Below are positions 1 to 8,995 of a stretch of DNA of 32,629 bases, one piece after another. Both the position numbers and the translations under genes were made by a program. The stretch's first letter is position 1. The number at the start of each line of letters is the position of its first letter. This DNA comes from Candidatus Moraniibacteriota bacterium (GTDB lineage Bacteria; Patescibacteriota; Minisyncoccia; Moranbacterales; UBA9337). The notes beneath the pieces are model-generated. The model worked only from the letters and a program-made list of their open reading frames with translations, was not told where the DNA came from and made no database searches. The stretch is from positions 1 to 32,629 of the forward strand of contig JALNYX010000001.1 in the NCBI GenBank assembly GCA_023229615.1, in the 5' to 3' direction.

Positions 1-3000
1 TTTGGGTTGGATCAAATTGTTATGATTGATGACAATGATTCGGATCCGATTTATCGCAGATTAGGAACAACTGCTCCGACCGCGACGACGTTGACTTTTT
101 CTGAACCGATTCCTTCCGGATATACCGTGGCGCAAGGGGCAACAGTCACGCGCCTTAATGGAGGACAATGGAAATCTATAGATCCAGATGGGATATTTAC
201 TAATGGCACGGGTCGGCGCATTGTTTCTTGGACACCTGACAATCTCAATGGAACTCCAGCTAAAACAACGATAAATGGAATCAGTGCTTATTGGGTGCGG
301 GCGAGAGTTTCTTCTTTTACTTCTTGGACTACATCTCCATCTAATCAAACTACACCAGTAGGTATGAGTGGAATAGAAAAAATTTCGTCGGGAATTTTCA
401 ATGTTTCTTCTGGCGTGCAGGAAGCTAAGGTTTCTGAGATTACCCCCGGTTCAAGTTTTGATCCGAATGAAAATTATATCTTGGAATATGGCAATTCTCC
501 TGGTTGGACACAAATCGTTCCGATTGTTCCGGCGGCACCTTTTACTTGGCATATAAATGGATCGGGTGCGTTAAGTCAGAACACGGCAACAGCCGATTTT
601 CATACATCTAATGGTGATTTTTCTTGGGCGAATTATACCGTAACTGCCAAGGTGCGAATGCGAACTGCAGCAGACGCCACTTCTCGAAAAATCGGAATAG
701 TATTGAGAGATTCGTTGGACGGAAATGGTTATGGAGCTTTGATTGAAAAAACAACTACTGTTCAAAGGATTGGAATTTATCCGATGGCTTTGGGAGCAGA
801 GGGAACAGTTTTTTCCAATACTACTAAAACTTTTACGGACAATAGCTGGTTTTGGATCAAGGCTAATGTTACTGGAACGGGAGCTTCCACGGTTTTGAGT
901 GCCAAATTTTGGGCGGATGGATCAAGCGAACCGGGCAGTTGGGATACAACCTTCACTACTAACGCGGCGCAGGGTCTTTGGAATACTGGTCGAGTAGGAA
1001 TTTTTGCCGATGCAATGATTGCTGATTTTGATGATGTCGCAGTAGATAACGGTTCAGTGGTTTTGTCTGATAATTTTACTAATACAGGAATATGGAAATT
1101 GCGCGGTTCGATTAATGGCGAGCTAGGAACAATTACTCCCGGAACGCCTTTTTCCAGTAATTATATTAATTTTACTTTAAAACACAAAGGAGGTTGGAAT
1201 GGAGTGGTAAATCCGGAAGTTGGGGATAAAATTTATATCAGTCCGACTTCAACTAAAAGTTATAAGGGTTTATCAGGAACGGGAGTTTCGGCGATAACAA
1301 CAAGTGACGATAATACTGTTTATGAAAATGTTGATTTTGAATGGAATCCGTCCAGTAGTAAATATGATGTTAGCGGTAGCGCTACTGGCGATATGGGAAC
1401 GGCTACTCCAGGCAGTGCTTATGAATCCGATAATGGAAGTATCGGACTTACGATTCCTTCCGGCGCTCCGACAGCTGCCAAGTTTGGAGATCGAATGCTT
1501 TTGCTTCAAGATAATTTTCGCCGGAATAATGGTTCATGGATTGGTAATAATGGTTTGGGAAGTGCTGTCCTGGTGGCTCCAGCTTACACTTTAACTTCTA
1601 GTGCTATCACGCCTCGTTATAATATTGAAGGACAAAGCGGAACGGCTTCTGCCCGTCAGAATGGCACGATTGATTTTTGGTTTAAAACCAATTATTCCGG
1701 AGCTCCTTCATATTCCACTAATCCGAAAGGTATGTATCTTGCGGATTATGCTAATCAGGGAAATACTGACCGCTTATTTATCAGGCATACCCCGGAGGGT
1801 TATTTGGAAGCGGCTGTTTTTGCGGGAACAGCGCAAGGAACTTTGCTTCGTCAAAGTTTTTCCGCCTCAGCTGGGCAATGGTATCATTTCCGCTTAGCTT
1901 GGGATGAAACTTTGAATACCAAAAGAGCATGGCTGGATGGAGTGGCGTTTTCATCCGGACAAGCTTCCGCGGTAGGAACTCGAGGAGCTAATGCCGGACT
2001 ATTGAGAATTGGAAACACTTGGACATACGATGCGCCTTTTGATGGATCGATTGATGAGTTTGCGATTTTTGATGATGCGATTGATACTTCAAGTGGCTGT
2101 GATTGGACCGAATTTACCGCCCCAAATTCTATTTGGTCCAATGGGCAAACAGCCGGTTGTGATGATGCGGATAGCAATATCGGTATTAATATTTTCCGTG
2201 CTAGTTTCGATCAAGAGATGAATCCACAAGAAGGTTCGATTATGGCAGATTATGCCTTTGGAATGCCGTCAATGATTTTCACTAACGGAGCAGACACTGG
2301 AAATGAAAGAATTCGGGTTATTACATACCCGCAAAGAACCAGAGTTTGGGTGGATAATACCGGAGAAAAATATACTCCTTCAGCCAGAATCAAGGCCGGT
2401 TCTGGTTATCAGGAAAATGCAACATTAGCAACGCTTACCGGTTGGAGTAATAATTATACTTATCATCATAAAGCTGTTCGTCAGTCAGAGGATAGCCCGA
2501 CTTATTCGCCAGTTTTGAATTTGAAGCGCAGTACTCATATTTGGTCGGCAGAGCCAATTACTCAAACCGGTGCAACAATGGGAGCGCCAATTAATGCTGG
2601 TATGGGATATGGAATGGGAACAATTGGACTTTCAGGATTAGGAGCAATAGATTTTTCCGATGTTTCTATGGAAAATCAGTACACTAACTTTGCTATCGTG
2701 ACTAATCCATTTACTTCTTTAGCGGTTAAGCCTACACAGACTATTGCTAATTCAGTTTTTTATAATTTTTACGATCGAGCTTATACAGTAGCGGGAAAAA
2801 CACAAGGAACAAATTATGTCGGTGCTGATTTCGTCACCACTCATTTTGCAGCAGGGAATGTCGGTAATGGATATAACGCCGGCACCTCTCAAAATGTAGG
2901 TATAGATGGGTCAATTTTTATGGGTAACAGAAATGCCTATGTATCTGTTCCGCCGGTGGCGGCTAATGGCGCGGCATCTTTTTATTCCGGTCGTCTGTAT

Positions 3001-6000
3001 TCAGTTCAAAATAGCGAATTTTATAATAATGGTATTACTGGATTGGGGACCAGTGGAGCGTTGAATTTTGGAACCGGCGTGGCAAAAGTTAATATTGATA
3101 ATAATATTTTTTCTGTTAATACTCAGGGAATCCGTTTGTATGGAAATGCTTTTATTGATATGGAAGAAAATATTTTTGACGGTCATGTTTCTGATGCAGC
3201 CACTACTGCGAGCAATGAATATGGTTCAGGTATTCGCTCTGCGCAGTCATATTCTTCAGTGGCAATTTCCGATAAAAATAGCATTTTTGGTCAAGGACTT
3301 TGGAATGAGGCGGATATTAATTTGCCGCCTAATACCGGAACTTTTGAAGCGGAATCACTCTTGCAATTTACCGGTGACGGAACGCAACTTTTGAGTCCAA
3401 GTCTTTTTGGAACAGCTGATTATGCCAATATGAACCGTCTGGGAGATGGATATTTATCTAAAACTATTCCAGGAGTGGATATTCGAGCTGCTTATTCTTC
3501 CAATAAAAAAGATATCATTAATTTTACCACTTCAGGACAAATGAGGACGACCGGTTCTAGTCTTAATGACACAACAGTAAGAACAAGTGGTGGATATGGG
3601 TGGCGAATGGAGCCGACCGATATTGATATGCCACTTGAGTATTCAGTTAAACTTGTAGGCGTATCTGGTAAGCCTTTGGCGGCTACGGGCTATATTCGTT
3701 TGAATAATAATTATGGTTCAAGTAATCTTCCGACGGTTACGCTTTCTGGACTGGGAATGACTGGCGCTAATCTCGTTTGGACAGCGGAATCTGCGGCGGA
3801 TGAATGGCAACAATTTGTAGTTTCCGGAACGCCGACTGAATCGGCATTGGCAGAGTTAAAAATTTCTGCAAAATTAGATTATGTTATATCTGATTCAGGA
3901 ACTAGTGAAATTATTTCTAATGCGACAGGTAATTATTTGCCGGCTTTGGTGGAGGATAATGACAAATCCTGGACAGCCAACCAATGGGTGGGGTATAAGT
4001 TCCGTGATCCTAATGGCAAGATTTTTGAAATTGTTAAAAATACTGATAAAGTTCTTTATCTCAAAGGAATGTTAACGCCATATCTTTTGTCTACTACTTT
4101 TAATGCTTTGACCTCCGGTGATTATGTTATTTATAATGAGCCGTATCTTTATCTTGATGATGTTTCGGTTTTATCTGGTAGTGTGGATACTGGTACTTTG
4201 GACTTTCACGCGTCCGGTCAGCCGGTTTCGCCATGGCTTTCTACAGGTTTGACAGCAGAAGGAGTTTGGAATGCTCAAGTCAGTTCCTTTTCTGATAGTA
4301 CTGGATCTTTCGGACAACTTTTAGGAGATTCTCTGGTGGCTAAATACGCTAATGTTTCCGATATTTCTCCAACTGAAACTGAATTTGATACTAATTTGGA
4401 TTCTACAACGGATGATTTTTATAATAATGGCGTAATAGCCTTCACCGAAGGTGTTAATAAGGGTGTGGTGAGGAGGATTTCTGATTATGTCGGGGCTTCA
4501 AAAACTATCGTAGTTGATCCTGCTTTGCCCTTTGCTCCAACCGATGATAATAGGTTTGCTATTATTGCCGCGACAGCTTCTGCTAGCAGTTCAGGAGGTG
4601 GCGCTACCGCGGCAGAAATTTGGGCGTATGTTTCAAGAACCCTAACGGATGCGACTTTGGATTCAGGAAGTTTGGCCACTGATGCAGATATATCCAATAT
4701 CAGATCGGATATTGCGGCATTGAATGATATTTCTGCGGCGGATATGTGGGCTTATGCAGATAAGACAATTACCGGAGTTACTTCGGACGGCGCTCAAGAT
4801 ATTTGGGATACGGCCTGTGCAATTCTTAATACTTCTGGAAGCGTAGGAAAATTGGTTTGTGATAATTTGGATATTAAGGTTTCTGAGGCGGGAGGTTCAA
4901 CACTTACCGCGGAAGATGTTTGGACTTACGCTACAAGAACAATTACTAACTTGGAAAATCCGGCACTTTCAGCTTTGGCAAATAGCGTTTGGTCAAATTC
5001 TACACGCGAACTTACTTCCTACGGAAATGATATTACCGCTCAAGATGTTTGGGATGTTTTGACTTCCAGCTTGACGACTATCGATTCTATCGGAGCTCTT
5101 CTGCAAGTTAATGTGGATGAAACCATTTCTTCAAGGGCTTCTCAAGCCAGCGTAGACGCGATGGCTTCCAATTTGGCGACAGTGCTTTCTGAAATTGGAA
5201 CAGGAAATATTTCCGCTATTAAAACTAAGACCGATAGTATAAATTGGTCAAATATTACTGGTTTAATTACAACCTCCGGAGAGATTAAAGCTAAAACGGA
5301 TAATATAAACTGGAGTGATATTGGAGCTATTAAGACTTCAACGGATACGATTAATTGGAATGATATTACGGAAATAAAATTAAAAACCAACACAATTGAA
5401 TGGGGAGATATTGCAGATATTAAATCTAATGTAGCTATTTTAATTTCAGAAATTGGCACGGGCAATATTTCAGCGATTAAGGTGGGAACCGACAGTATTA
5501 AATGGTCAGATATTACGGGATTAGTAACATCATCTGGAGATATTAAGCTCAAGACAGATACAATTGATTGGACAGATGTTGATGCGATAAAAACAAAAAG
5601 TGATACGATTAATTGGAATGATGTGACGGGAATAAAATTGAAAACTGACACGATTGATTGGACAGATGTCGATAGTATAAGTTCCAGAGTGGACACTACG
5701 GTTTCTTCGCGCGCTTCCCAGGTTTCGCTGGATGCTCATGAGTTAGCCGACGCATCATTTAGAGCGGACACGGCAAACAGCTTGTCGGATATTTCCACTG
5801 ATGTGAATAATATTTCTCTGGATGTTTTTGCTATCAATGGAACACTTTCAACTATTGAAGGAAAAATAGATACAATAACTTCAACACTTGGAACGATTGA
5901 TGATAAGATTGATACTGTTAATACTGATTTGACAAGCGTTAAAACGACAGTTGAAGATACTGGAATTAAAGTTTCCGCCATTCAAACTGTCACTAACAAT

Positions 6001-8424
6001 ATTCTTAATAAGTGGGGAAGTTATACGGCAGCGGATATTATTGGTTATACCGATGCATTGGAAAGTTATGTGGGAACTCCTGATGATGGAGCGGATAGTG
6101 AAACGCTTTTCGGGCGAATTATTGATTTGAAAGAATCCGTGGGATCAGGAGGAACAATAGATCTTATTTATTCCCAGGCGCAAGCCTCATATGAAAAGCT
6201 TTTGGATGTTCAGATGGATTTGGGATTTGATGGAAAATCAACCGATGCTTATGATGAAATTATGGCAGTTAAAACTTATGTGGATTCTTTGGAAAATAAT
6301 TTAGCGACTTTGGATTCAAGAACTTCCAGTATATCATCATCCGTAAGTGATGTTTCCGGAGATTTGAAGAATGTTACCGATCAGATTGGGAAAGTGGATT
6401 CGGATTCTTTGGCACCTCTTCTGGAAGTTAAGAAAAATGATATTGATTATTTGAAAAATAAGGTCTTGGAGCTTAAAGCAGTAGCGGATGTTAATCGTCA
6501 ACTTTTGGAGCAAACTGTCAATCAGCCAGTAGTAAAAGTGATGATGGAATGGGGTTCGGTTATTATTAAATTTATTATTGCCAACCCTTCTGATTCGGTT
6601 GATCAAAAAATTCCTTTCAAAGCATTTCTTCCCAAAGAAGTCAAGCAAGAATATATAATTGATCAGGGTGGATTATCATTGAATTACGATGCTACAACGG
6701 AACAATATTATGTAACAGCTGACGTTAATTTGAAAGCGGGGGAGGCGGTTGTTCGTTCGGTGGAGATTAAGGATATTTGGATAATTCCTGAGGATGAAAT
6801 TGAATCCCTGAAGAGTCAAGTAAATGAAATGGCTTCAGTTTTGGAATCAACAGCATATAACGCTCAAGCAATAACATTGAAAACCGACATAACTACTCGC
6901 TTGGACAGAGTAATCAGAAAACAAAACGAAAGTAGTGCAACGCCTCAGGATCATATTTTGGCTTTTCGGGAAAATCAAGAAGAGATGAAAGCGGCCCAAG
7001 AAAATATCAAGGCAATACAGGGCTTAATGCTTGACTCTGGAGCGGGAAAAAATTTCCTAGCTTCAATCGGAGGTATCCAAGCATTTGCCACGTGGGGAAT
7101 TGTCTTGGTTCTGATTTTTGGAATGGGAGCGCTTGGGTTTTTCTATTATGCCCTTTGGAGAAAGAAAATTATTTCTGATAATAATAGGAGGAGTTTTGAT
7201 GAATTGGAATATTTTGGCAATGAAGATGAATATTCTCAGCATTCCAGTGGTGTATATATTCCTCTTGAAGAAAAAAAGAATGATGGAAAATTGCCAACCC
7301 CATCCCCTTGGAAGATCTACGGGTTGGTCTTTATCTGGATGAAAAATGTCTTTTTCGTTCTGATTTATCCTTTTATGGCGGTAGCGCGTTTGATTATTTC
7401 AATGATCAGAAAGATATATTCATTGCCAAGATGGTTACTGATTAGTATTGCGATTATGCTAATTTTATTATTTAGCGGAATTGCGGTTTGGAAATATCTA
7501 GAAAATAAAAACAACAATAATAACAAAAAAGAAACAGCATTAATGGTTTTGTCTTCCGAAAACGATAGTTCGGAAGTTGAAGTGAAAGATGATATTAATG
7601 AAAAAGAAAAGAAAGTGTCAGAAATAGTTAAAGCGATCGATGAAGATGCTCAAAAAAAAGCAAAATTTAATCAGGAAATTACTCAAAATACAAATACGGA
7701 TATTGATTCTGCAAAAGAAAAATTAAAAATAAAAGATACGGAAATAGGTTGGTTGAATGTAAGAAGTGAACCATCTAAAGAAGGGAGTGTTGTTACTAAG
7801 GTTTATCCGACGGAAGAATATGTCTATATTGATAAGAAAAACGGATGGTATGATATTTTGTTGGAGGATGGAAAAAGTGGATGGATATTCGGTGAATATG
7901 CCGAGTTGATTCGATCCGGGATGGAGGATGATAGCGTTAAAAGCGCAAATACGACAGAAAAAACATTGATCGTAAAAGATACTCCAACCGGATGGTTGAA
8001 CGTGAGAGAAGACGCTTCAATTAACAGTGTGCTTGCGTCAAAAATTTATCCAGGTGAAAAATATACTTTTTATGAAATTAAGAATAACTGGTATAAAATC
8101 AAAATAAAAGATGGTATCAGCGGGTGGGTGATTGGAGAATATGTTAAAGTGGATGATGAATATTCAATAGAAGCTTCTAGTGGCGAAGAAAGTAATATCG
8201 CAGTAGAAGATGGTAGTATTGTGATTGTCAAGCAAACAAGTTTGGATTCTGTGAATGTATATGAAGAGCCTGCTTATACAGGAAAAATAATCTCACAGGT
8301 TTATCCTGGAGAGGGATATTCAGTGCTGGAAATTAAAAATGCTTGGTACAAGGTTTCCTTAAGCGATAAACGAGAAGGATGGATATTAGGGGAGTATTTA
8401 GAAGTTAAAAAGAGGGATGAATAA
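1..8424 (+). CDS. Giant modular cell-surface protein, 5' partial
   Basis: The frame is open from base 1, so the true start lies upstream; the TTG at 7 is not a credible start. About 2,800 residues are visible (numbered from base 7). In order: beta-rich modules; a concanavalin/LamG-like segment (~181-349); repeats of a 'G-x-x-G-T-x-T-P-G' motif; a clear LamG-like jellyroll (~535-700, with WYHFRLAWDE and DGSIDEFAIFDD); an Asn/Gly-rich stretch resembling a right-handed beta-helix (~915-1065); 'AxDVW' repeats (~1415-1700); 'TDxIxW' repeats (~1728-1899); Ser/Thr/Asp coiled-coil-like sequence; hydrophobic segments near 2360-2384, 2437-2465 and 2476-2499; three C-terminal SH3b domains (~2574-2636, 2652-2716, 2737-2802), each with a 'VYPGE...NxWYKI...GWIxGEY' core. 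SH3b domains commonly bind peptidoglycan, so an adhesin or envelope-anchored fibre is inferred. No catalytic motif was recognised. Confidence 0.85.
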   Translation, partial: FGLDQIVMIDDNDSDPIYRRLGTTAPTATTLTFSEPIPSGYTVAQGATVTRLNGGQWKSIDPDGIFTNGTGRRIVSWTPDNLNGTPAKTTINGISAYWVRARVSSFTSWTTSPSNQTTPVGMSGIEKISSGIFNVSSGVQEAKVSEITPGSSFDPNENYILEYGNSPGWTQIVPIVPAAPFTWHINGSGALSQNTATADFHTSNGDFSWANYTVTAKVRMRTAADATSRKIGIVLRDSLDGNGYGALIEKTTTVQRIGIYPMALGAEGTVFSNTTKTFTDNSWFWIKANVTGTGASTVLSAKFWADGSSEPGSWDTTFTTNAAQGLWNTGRVGIFADAMIADFDDVAVDNGSVVLSDNFTNTGIWKLRGSINGELGTITPGTPFSSNYINFTLKHKGGWNGVVNPEVGDKIYISPTSTKSYKGLSGTGVSAITTSDDNTVYENVDFEWNPSSSKYDVSGSATGDMGTATPGSAYESDNGSIGLTIPSGAPTAAKFGDRMLLLQDNFRRNNGSWIGNNGLGSAVLVAPAYTLTSSAITPRYNIEGQSGTASARQNGTIDFWFKTNYSGAPSYSTNPKGMYLADYANQGNTDRLFIRHTPEGYLEAAVFAGTAQGTLLRQSFSASAGQWYHFRLAWDETLNTKRAWLDGVAFSSGQASAVGTRGANAGLLRIGNTWTYDAPFDGSIDEFAIFDDAIDTSSGCDWTEFTAPNSIWSNGQTAGCDDADSNIGINIFRASFDQEMNPQEGSIMADYAFGMPSMIFTNGADTGNERIRVITYPQRTRVWVDNTGEKYTPSARIKAGSGYQENATLATLTGWSNNYTYHHKAVRQSEDSPTYSPVLNLKRSTHIWSAEPITQTGATMGAPINAGMGYGMGTIGLSGLGAIDFSDVSMENQYTNFAIVTNPFTSLAVKPTQTIANSVFYNFYDRAYTVAGKTQGTNYVGADFVTTHFAAGNVGNGYNAGTSQNVGIDGSIFMGNRNAYVSVPPVAANGAASFYSGRLYSVQNSEFYNNGITGLGTSGALNFGTGVAKVNIDNNIFSVNTQGIRLYGNAFIDMEENIFDGHVSDAATTASNEYGSGIRSAQSYSSVAISDKNSIFGQGLWNEADINLPPNTGTFEAESLLQFTGDGTQLLSPSLFGTADYANMNRLGDGYLSKTIPGVDIRAAYSSNKKDIINFTTSGQMRTTGSSLNDTTVRTSGGYGWRMEPTDIDMPLEYSVKLVGVSGKPLAATGYIRLNNNYGSSNLPTVTLSGLGMTGANLVWTAESAADEWQQFVVSGTPTESALAELKISAKLDYVISDSGTSEIISNATGNYLPALVEDNDKSWTANQWVGYKFRDPNGKIFEIVKNTDKVLYLKGMLTPYLLSTTFNALTSGDYVIYNEPYLYLDDVSVLSGSVDTGTLDFHASGQPVSPWLSTGLTAEGVWNAQVSSFSDSTGSFGQLLGDSLVAKYANVSDISPTETEFDTNLDSTTDDFYNNGVIAFTEGVNKGVVRRISDYVGASKTIVVDPALPFAPTDDNRFAIIAATASASSSGGGATAAEIWAYVSRTLTDATLDSGSLATDADISNIRSDIAALNDISAADMWAYADKTITGVTSDGAQDIWDTACAILNTSGSVGKLVCDNLDIKVSEAGGSTLTAEDVWTYATRTITNLENPALSALANSVWSNSTRELTSYGNDITAQDVWDVLTSSLTTIDSIGALLQVNVDETISSRASQASVDAMASNLATVLSEIGTGNISAIKTKTDSINWSNITGLITTSGEIKAKTDNINWSDIGAIKTSTDTINWNDITEIKLKTNTIEWGDIADIKSNVAILISEIGTGNISAIKVGTDSIKWSDITGLVTSSGDIKLKTDTIDWTDVDAIKTKSDTINWNDVTGIKLKTDTIDWTDVDSISSRVDTTVSSRASQVSLDAHELADASFRADTANSLSDISTDVNNISLDVFAINGTLSTIEGKIDTITSTLGTIDDKIDTVNTDLTSVKTTVEDTGIKVSAIQTVTNNILNKWGSYTAADIIGYTDALESYVGTPDDGADSETLFGRIIDLKESVGSGGTIDLIYSQAQASYEKLLDVQMDLGFDGKSTDAYDEIMAVKTYVDSLENNLATLDSRTSSISSSVSDVSGDLKNVTDQIGKVDSDSLAPLLEVKKNDIDYLKNKVLELKAVADVNRQLLEQTVNQPVVKVMMEWGSVIIKFIIANPSDSVDQKIPFKAFLPKEVKQEYIIDQGGLSLNYDATTEQYYVTADVNLKAGEAVVRSVEIKDIWIIPEDEIESLKSQVNEMASVLESTAYNAQAITLKTDITTRLDRVIRKQNESSATPQDHILAFRENQEEMKAAQENIKAIQGLMLDSGAGKNFLASIGGIQAFATWGIVLVLIFGMGALGFFYYALWRKKIISDNNRRSFDELEYFGNEDEYSQHSSGVYIPLEEKKNDGKLPTPSPWKIYGLVFIWMKNVFFVLIYPFMAVARLIISMIRKIYSLPRWLLISIAIMLILLFSGIAVWKYLENKNNNNNKKETALMVLSSENDSSEVEVKDDINEKEKKVSEIVKAIDEDAQKKAKFNQEITQNTNTDIDSAKEKLKIKDTEIGWLNVRSEPSKEGSVVTKVYPTEEYVYIDKKNGWYDILLEDGKSGWIFGEYAELIRSGMEDDSVKSANTTEKTLIVKDTPTGWLNVREDASINSVLASKIYPGEKYTFYEIKNNWYKIKIKDGISGWVIGEYVKVDDEYSIEASSGEESNIAVEDGSIVIVKQTSLDSVNVYEEPAYTGKIISQVYPGEGYSVLEIKNAWYKVSLSDKREGWILGEYLEVKKRDE
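4252..5140 (+). repeat. Degenerate 'AxDVW' protein repeats in the giant surface protein
   Basis: Seven short units share an Ala/Thr-Ala-Glu/Gln-Asp-(V/I/M)-Trp core followed by a Ser/Thr-rich strand. They begin near 4252 (TAEGVW), 4612 (AAEIWAY), 4735 (AADMWAY), 4792 (AQDIWD), 4909 (AEDVWTY), 4978 (ANSVWS) and 5038 (AQDVWD). Several are followed by 'RTLT' or 'RTIT', and three by a 'xSxGxL' segment. The spacing is irregular, so this is an old diverged array. It leads directly into the 'TDxIxW' array. Confidence 0.75.
5188..5703 (+). repeat. 258-nt tandem duplication, each copy holding four 'TDxIxW' units
   Basis: Two consecutive blocks of 86 codons (5188-5445 and 5446-5703) each start with SEIGTGNISAIK and then carry four copies of a short unit of the form K-x-x-(T/S)-(D/N)-x-I-x-W-x-(D/N)-(I/V). 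Eight copies in all. The second block ends with a Ser-rich segment resembling that just before the first block (SSRASQ at both ends). The units probably form a regular extended or coiled rod. Confidence 0.85.
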
Positions 8425-8441
8425 TTATTTAGATGTTAGTT

Positions 8442-8885
8442 TTAATGAAATAGTAATAATACGTTTTGATTGTACAAATAATGCGCAAGCATAGCCAGAA
8501 GTATTGCCGGGAAAAGAAATAAGCGATTTTTTTGAGTAAGAATAAGAATAAATAGGATAGTGAATATATGCAAGGATGAAACAAGGAAAAATCTTTCAAT
8601 AAAAACAATAGGTGAGGCATACAAAAATGGACTAGAGAGATAAAAAATATTTTCCGAGGCGGAGAAGAAAAATCCTAAAAGAGTAGCTATTTTTATTTGT
8701 AGTGTTTTTCCGGAAATTTTCAGAATCATTAAAACTAGCAAAGTCTTGAATAATTCTTCTATGATGTAAGGATAAGGAAATACCGCCTCAACTGGCAATA
8801 AAACGAGCGGAAATATGATTGCTAATATCGGGAGAATGAAGAAATATAAGAAAGAGGTATAATTTTTTTCAAAGAAAGGTTTCAT
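8442..8885 (-). CDS. Small PrsW-family intramembrane protease-like protein
   Basis: 147 residues, almost all hydrophobic, with about four to five membrane helices. The conserved PrsW-type motifs are present in order: EELFK (~residues 43-47), SENIFY (~77-82), a His in SSLHIF (~104) and a final HYLYNQN near the C-terminus. PrsW proteases are glutamyl-type membrane proteases related to the CPBP/CAAX superfamily; the bacillary member cleaves an anti-sigma factor. This copy is shorter than typical PrsW and lacks flanking helices. It ends 17 nt from the tail of the giant surface gene (convergent) and is divergent from mutM. No strong Shine-Dalgarno site precedes the ATG. The family call is fairly firm from the motifs; the substrate is unknown. 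Confidence 0.7.
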   Translation of the reverse strand: MKPFFEKNYTSFLYFFILPILAIIFPLVLLPVEAVFPYPYIIEELFKTLLVLMILKISGKTLQIKIATLLGFFFSASENIFYLSSPFLYASPIVFIERFFLVSSLHIFTILFILILTQKNRLFLFPAILLAMLAHYLYNQNVLLLFH

Positions 8886-8995
8886 TTTTTTAATAGTGAA
8901 AGGGATATTTTGGATGGTTCAATTTATATCATTATATTATCATTTATACGTAAAAATAGAAAATTAAATAAAATTTAAAAATAGTATTAAAATGT

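Noticed and set aside
5142..5696. 184-residue minus-strand ORF in the giant gene
   Set aside because: It is antisense to the TDxIxW repeats; its own repeats mirror the plus-strand array.
5188..5703. CRISPR-like direct repeats
   Set aside because: Units are diverged, in frame and without constant repeats and unique spacers; they are protein repeats.
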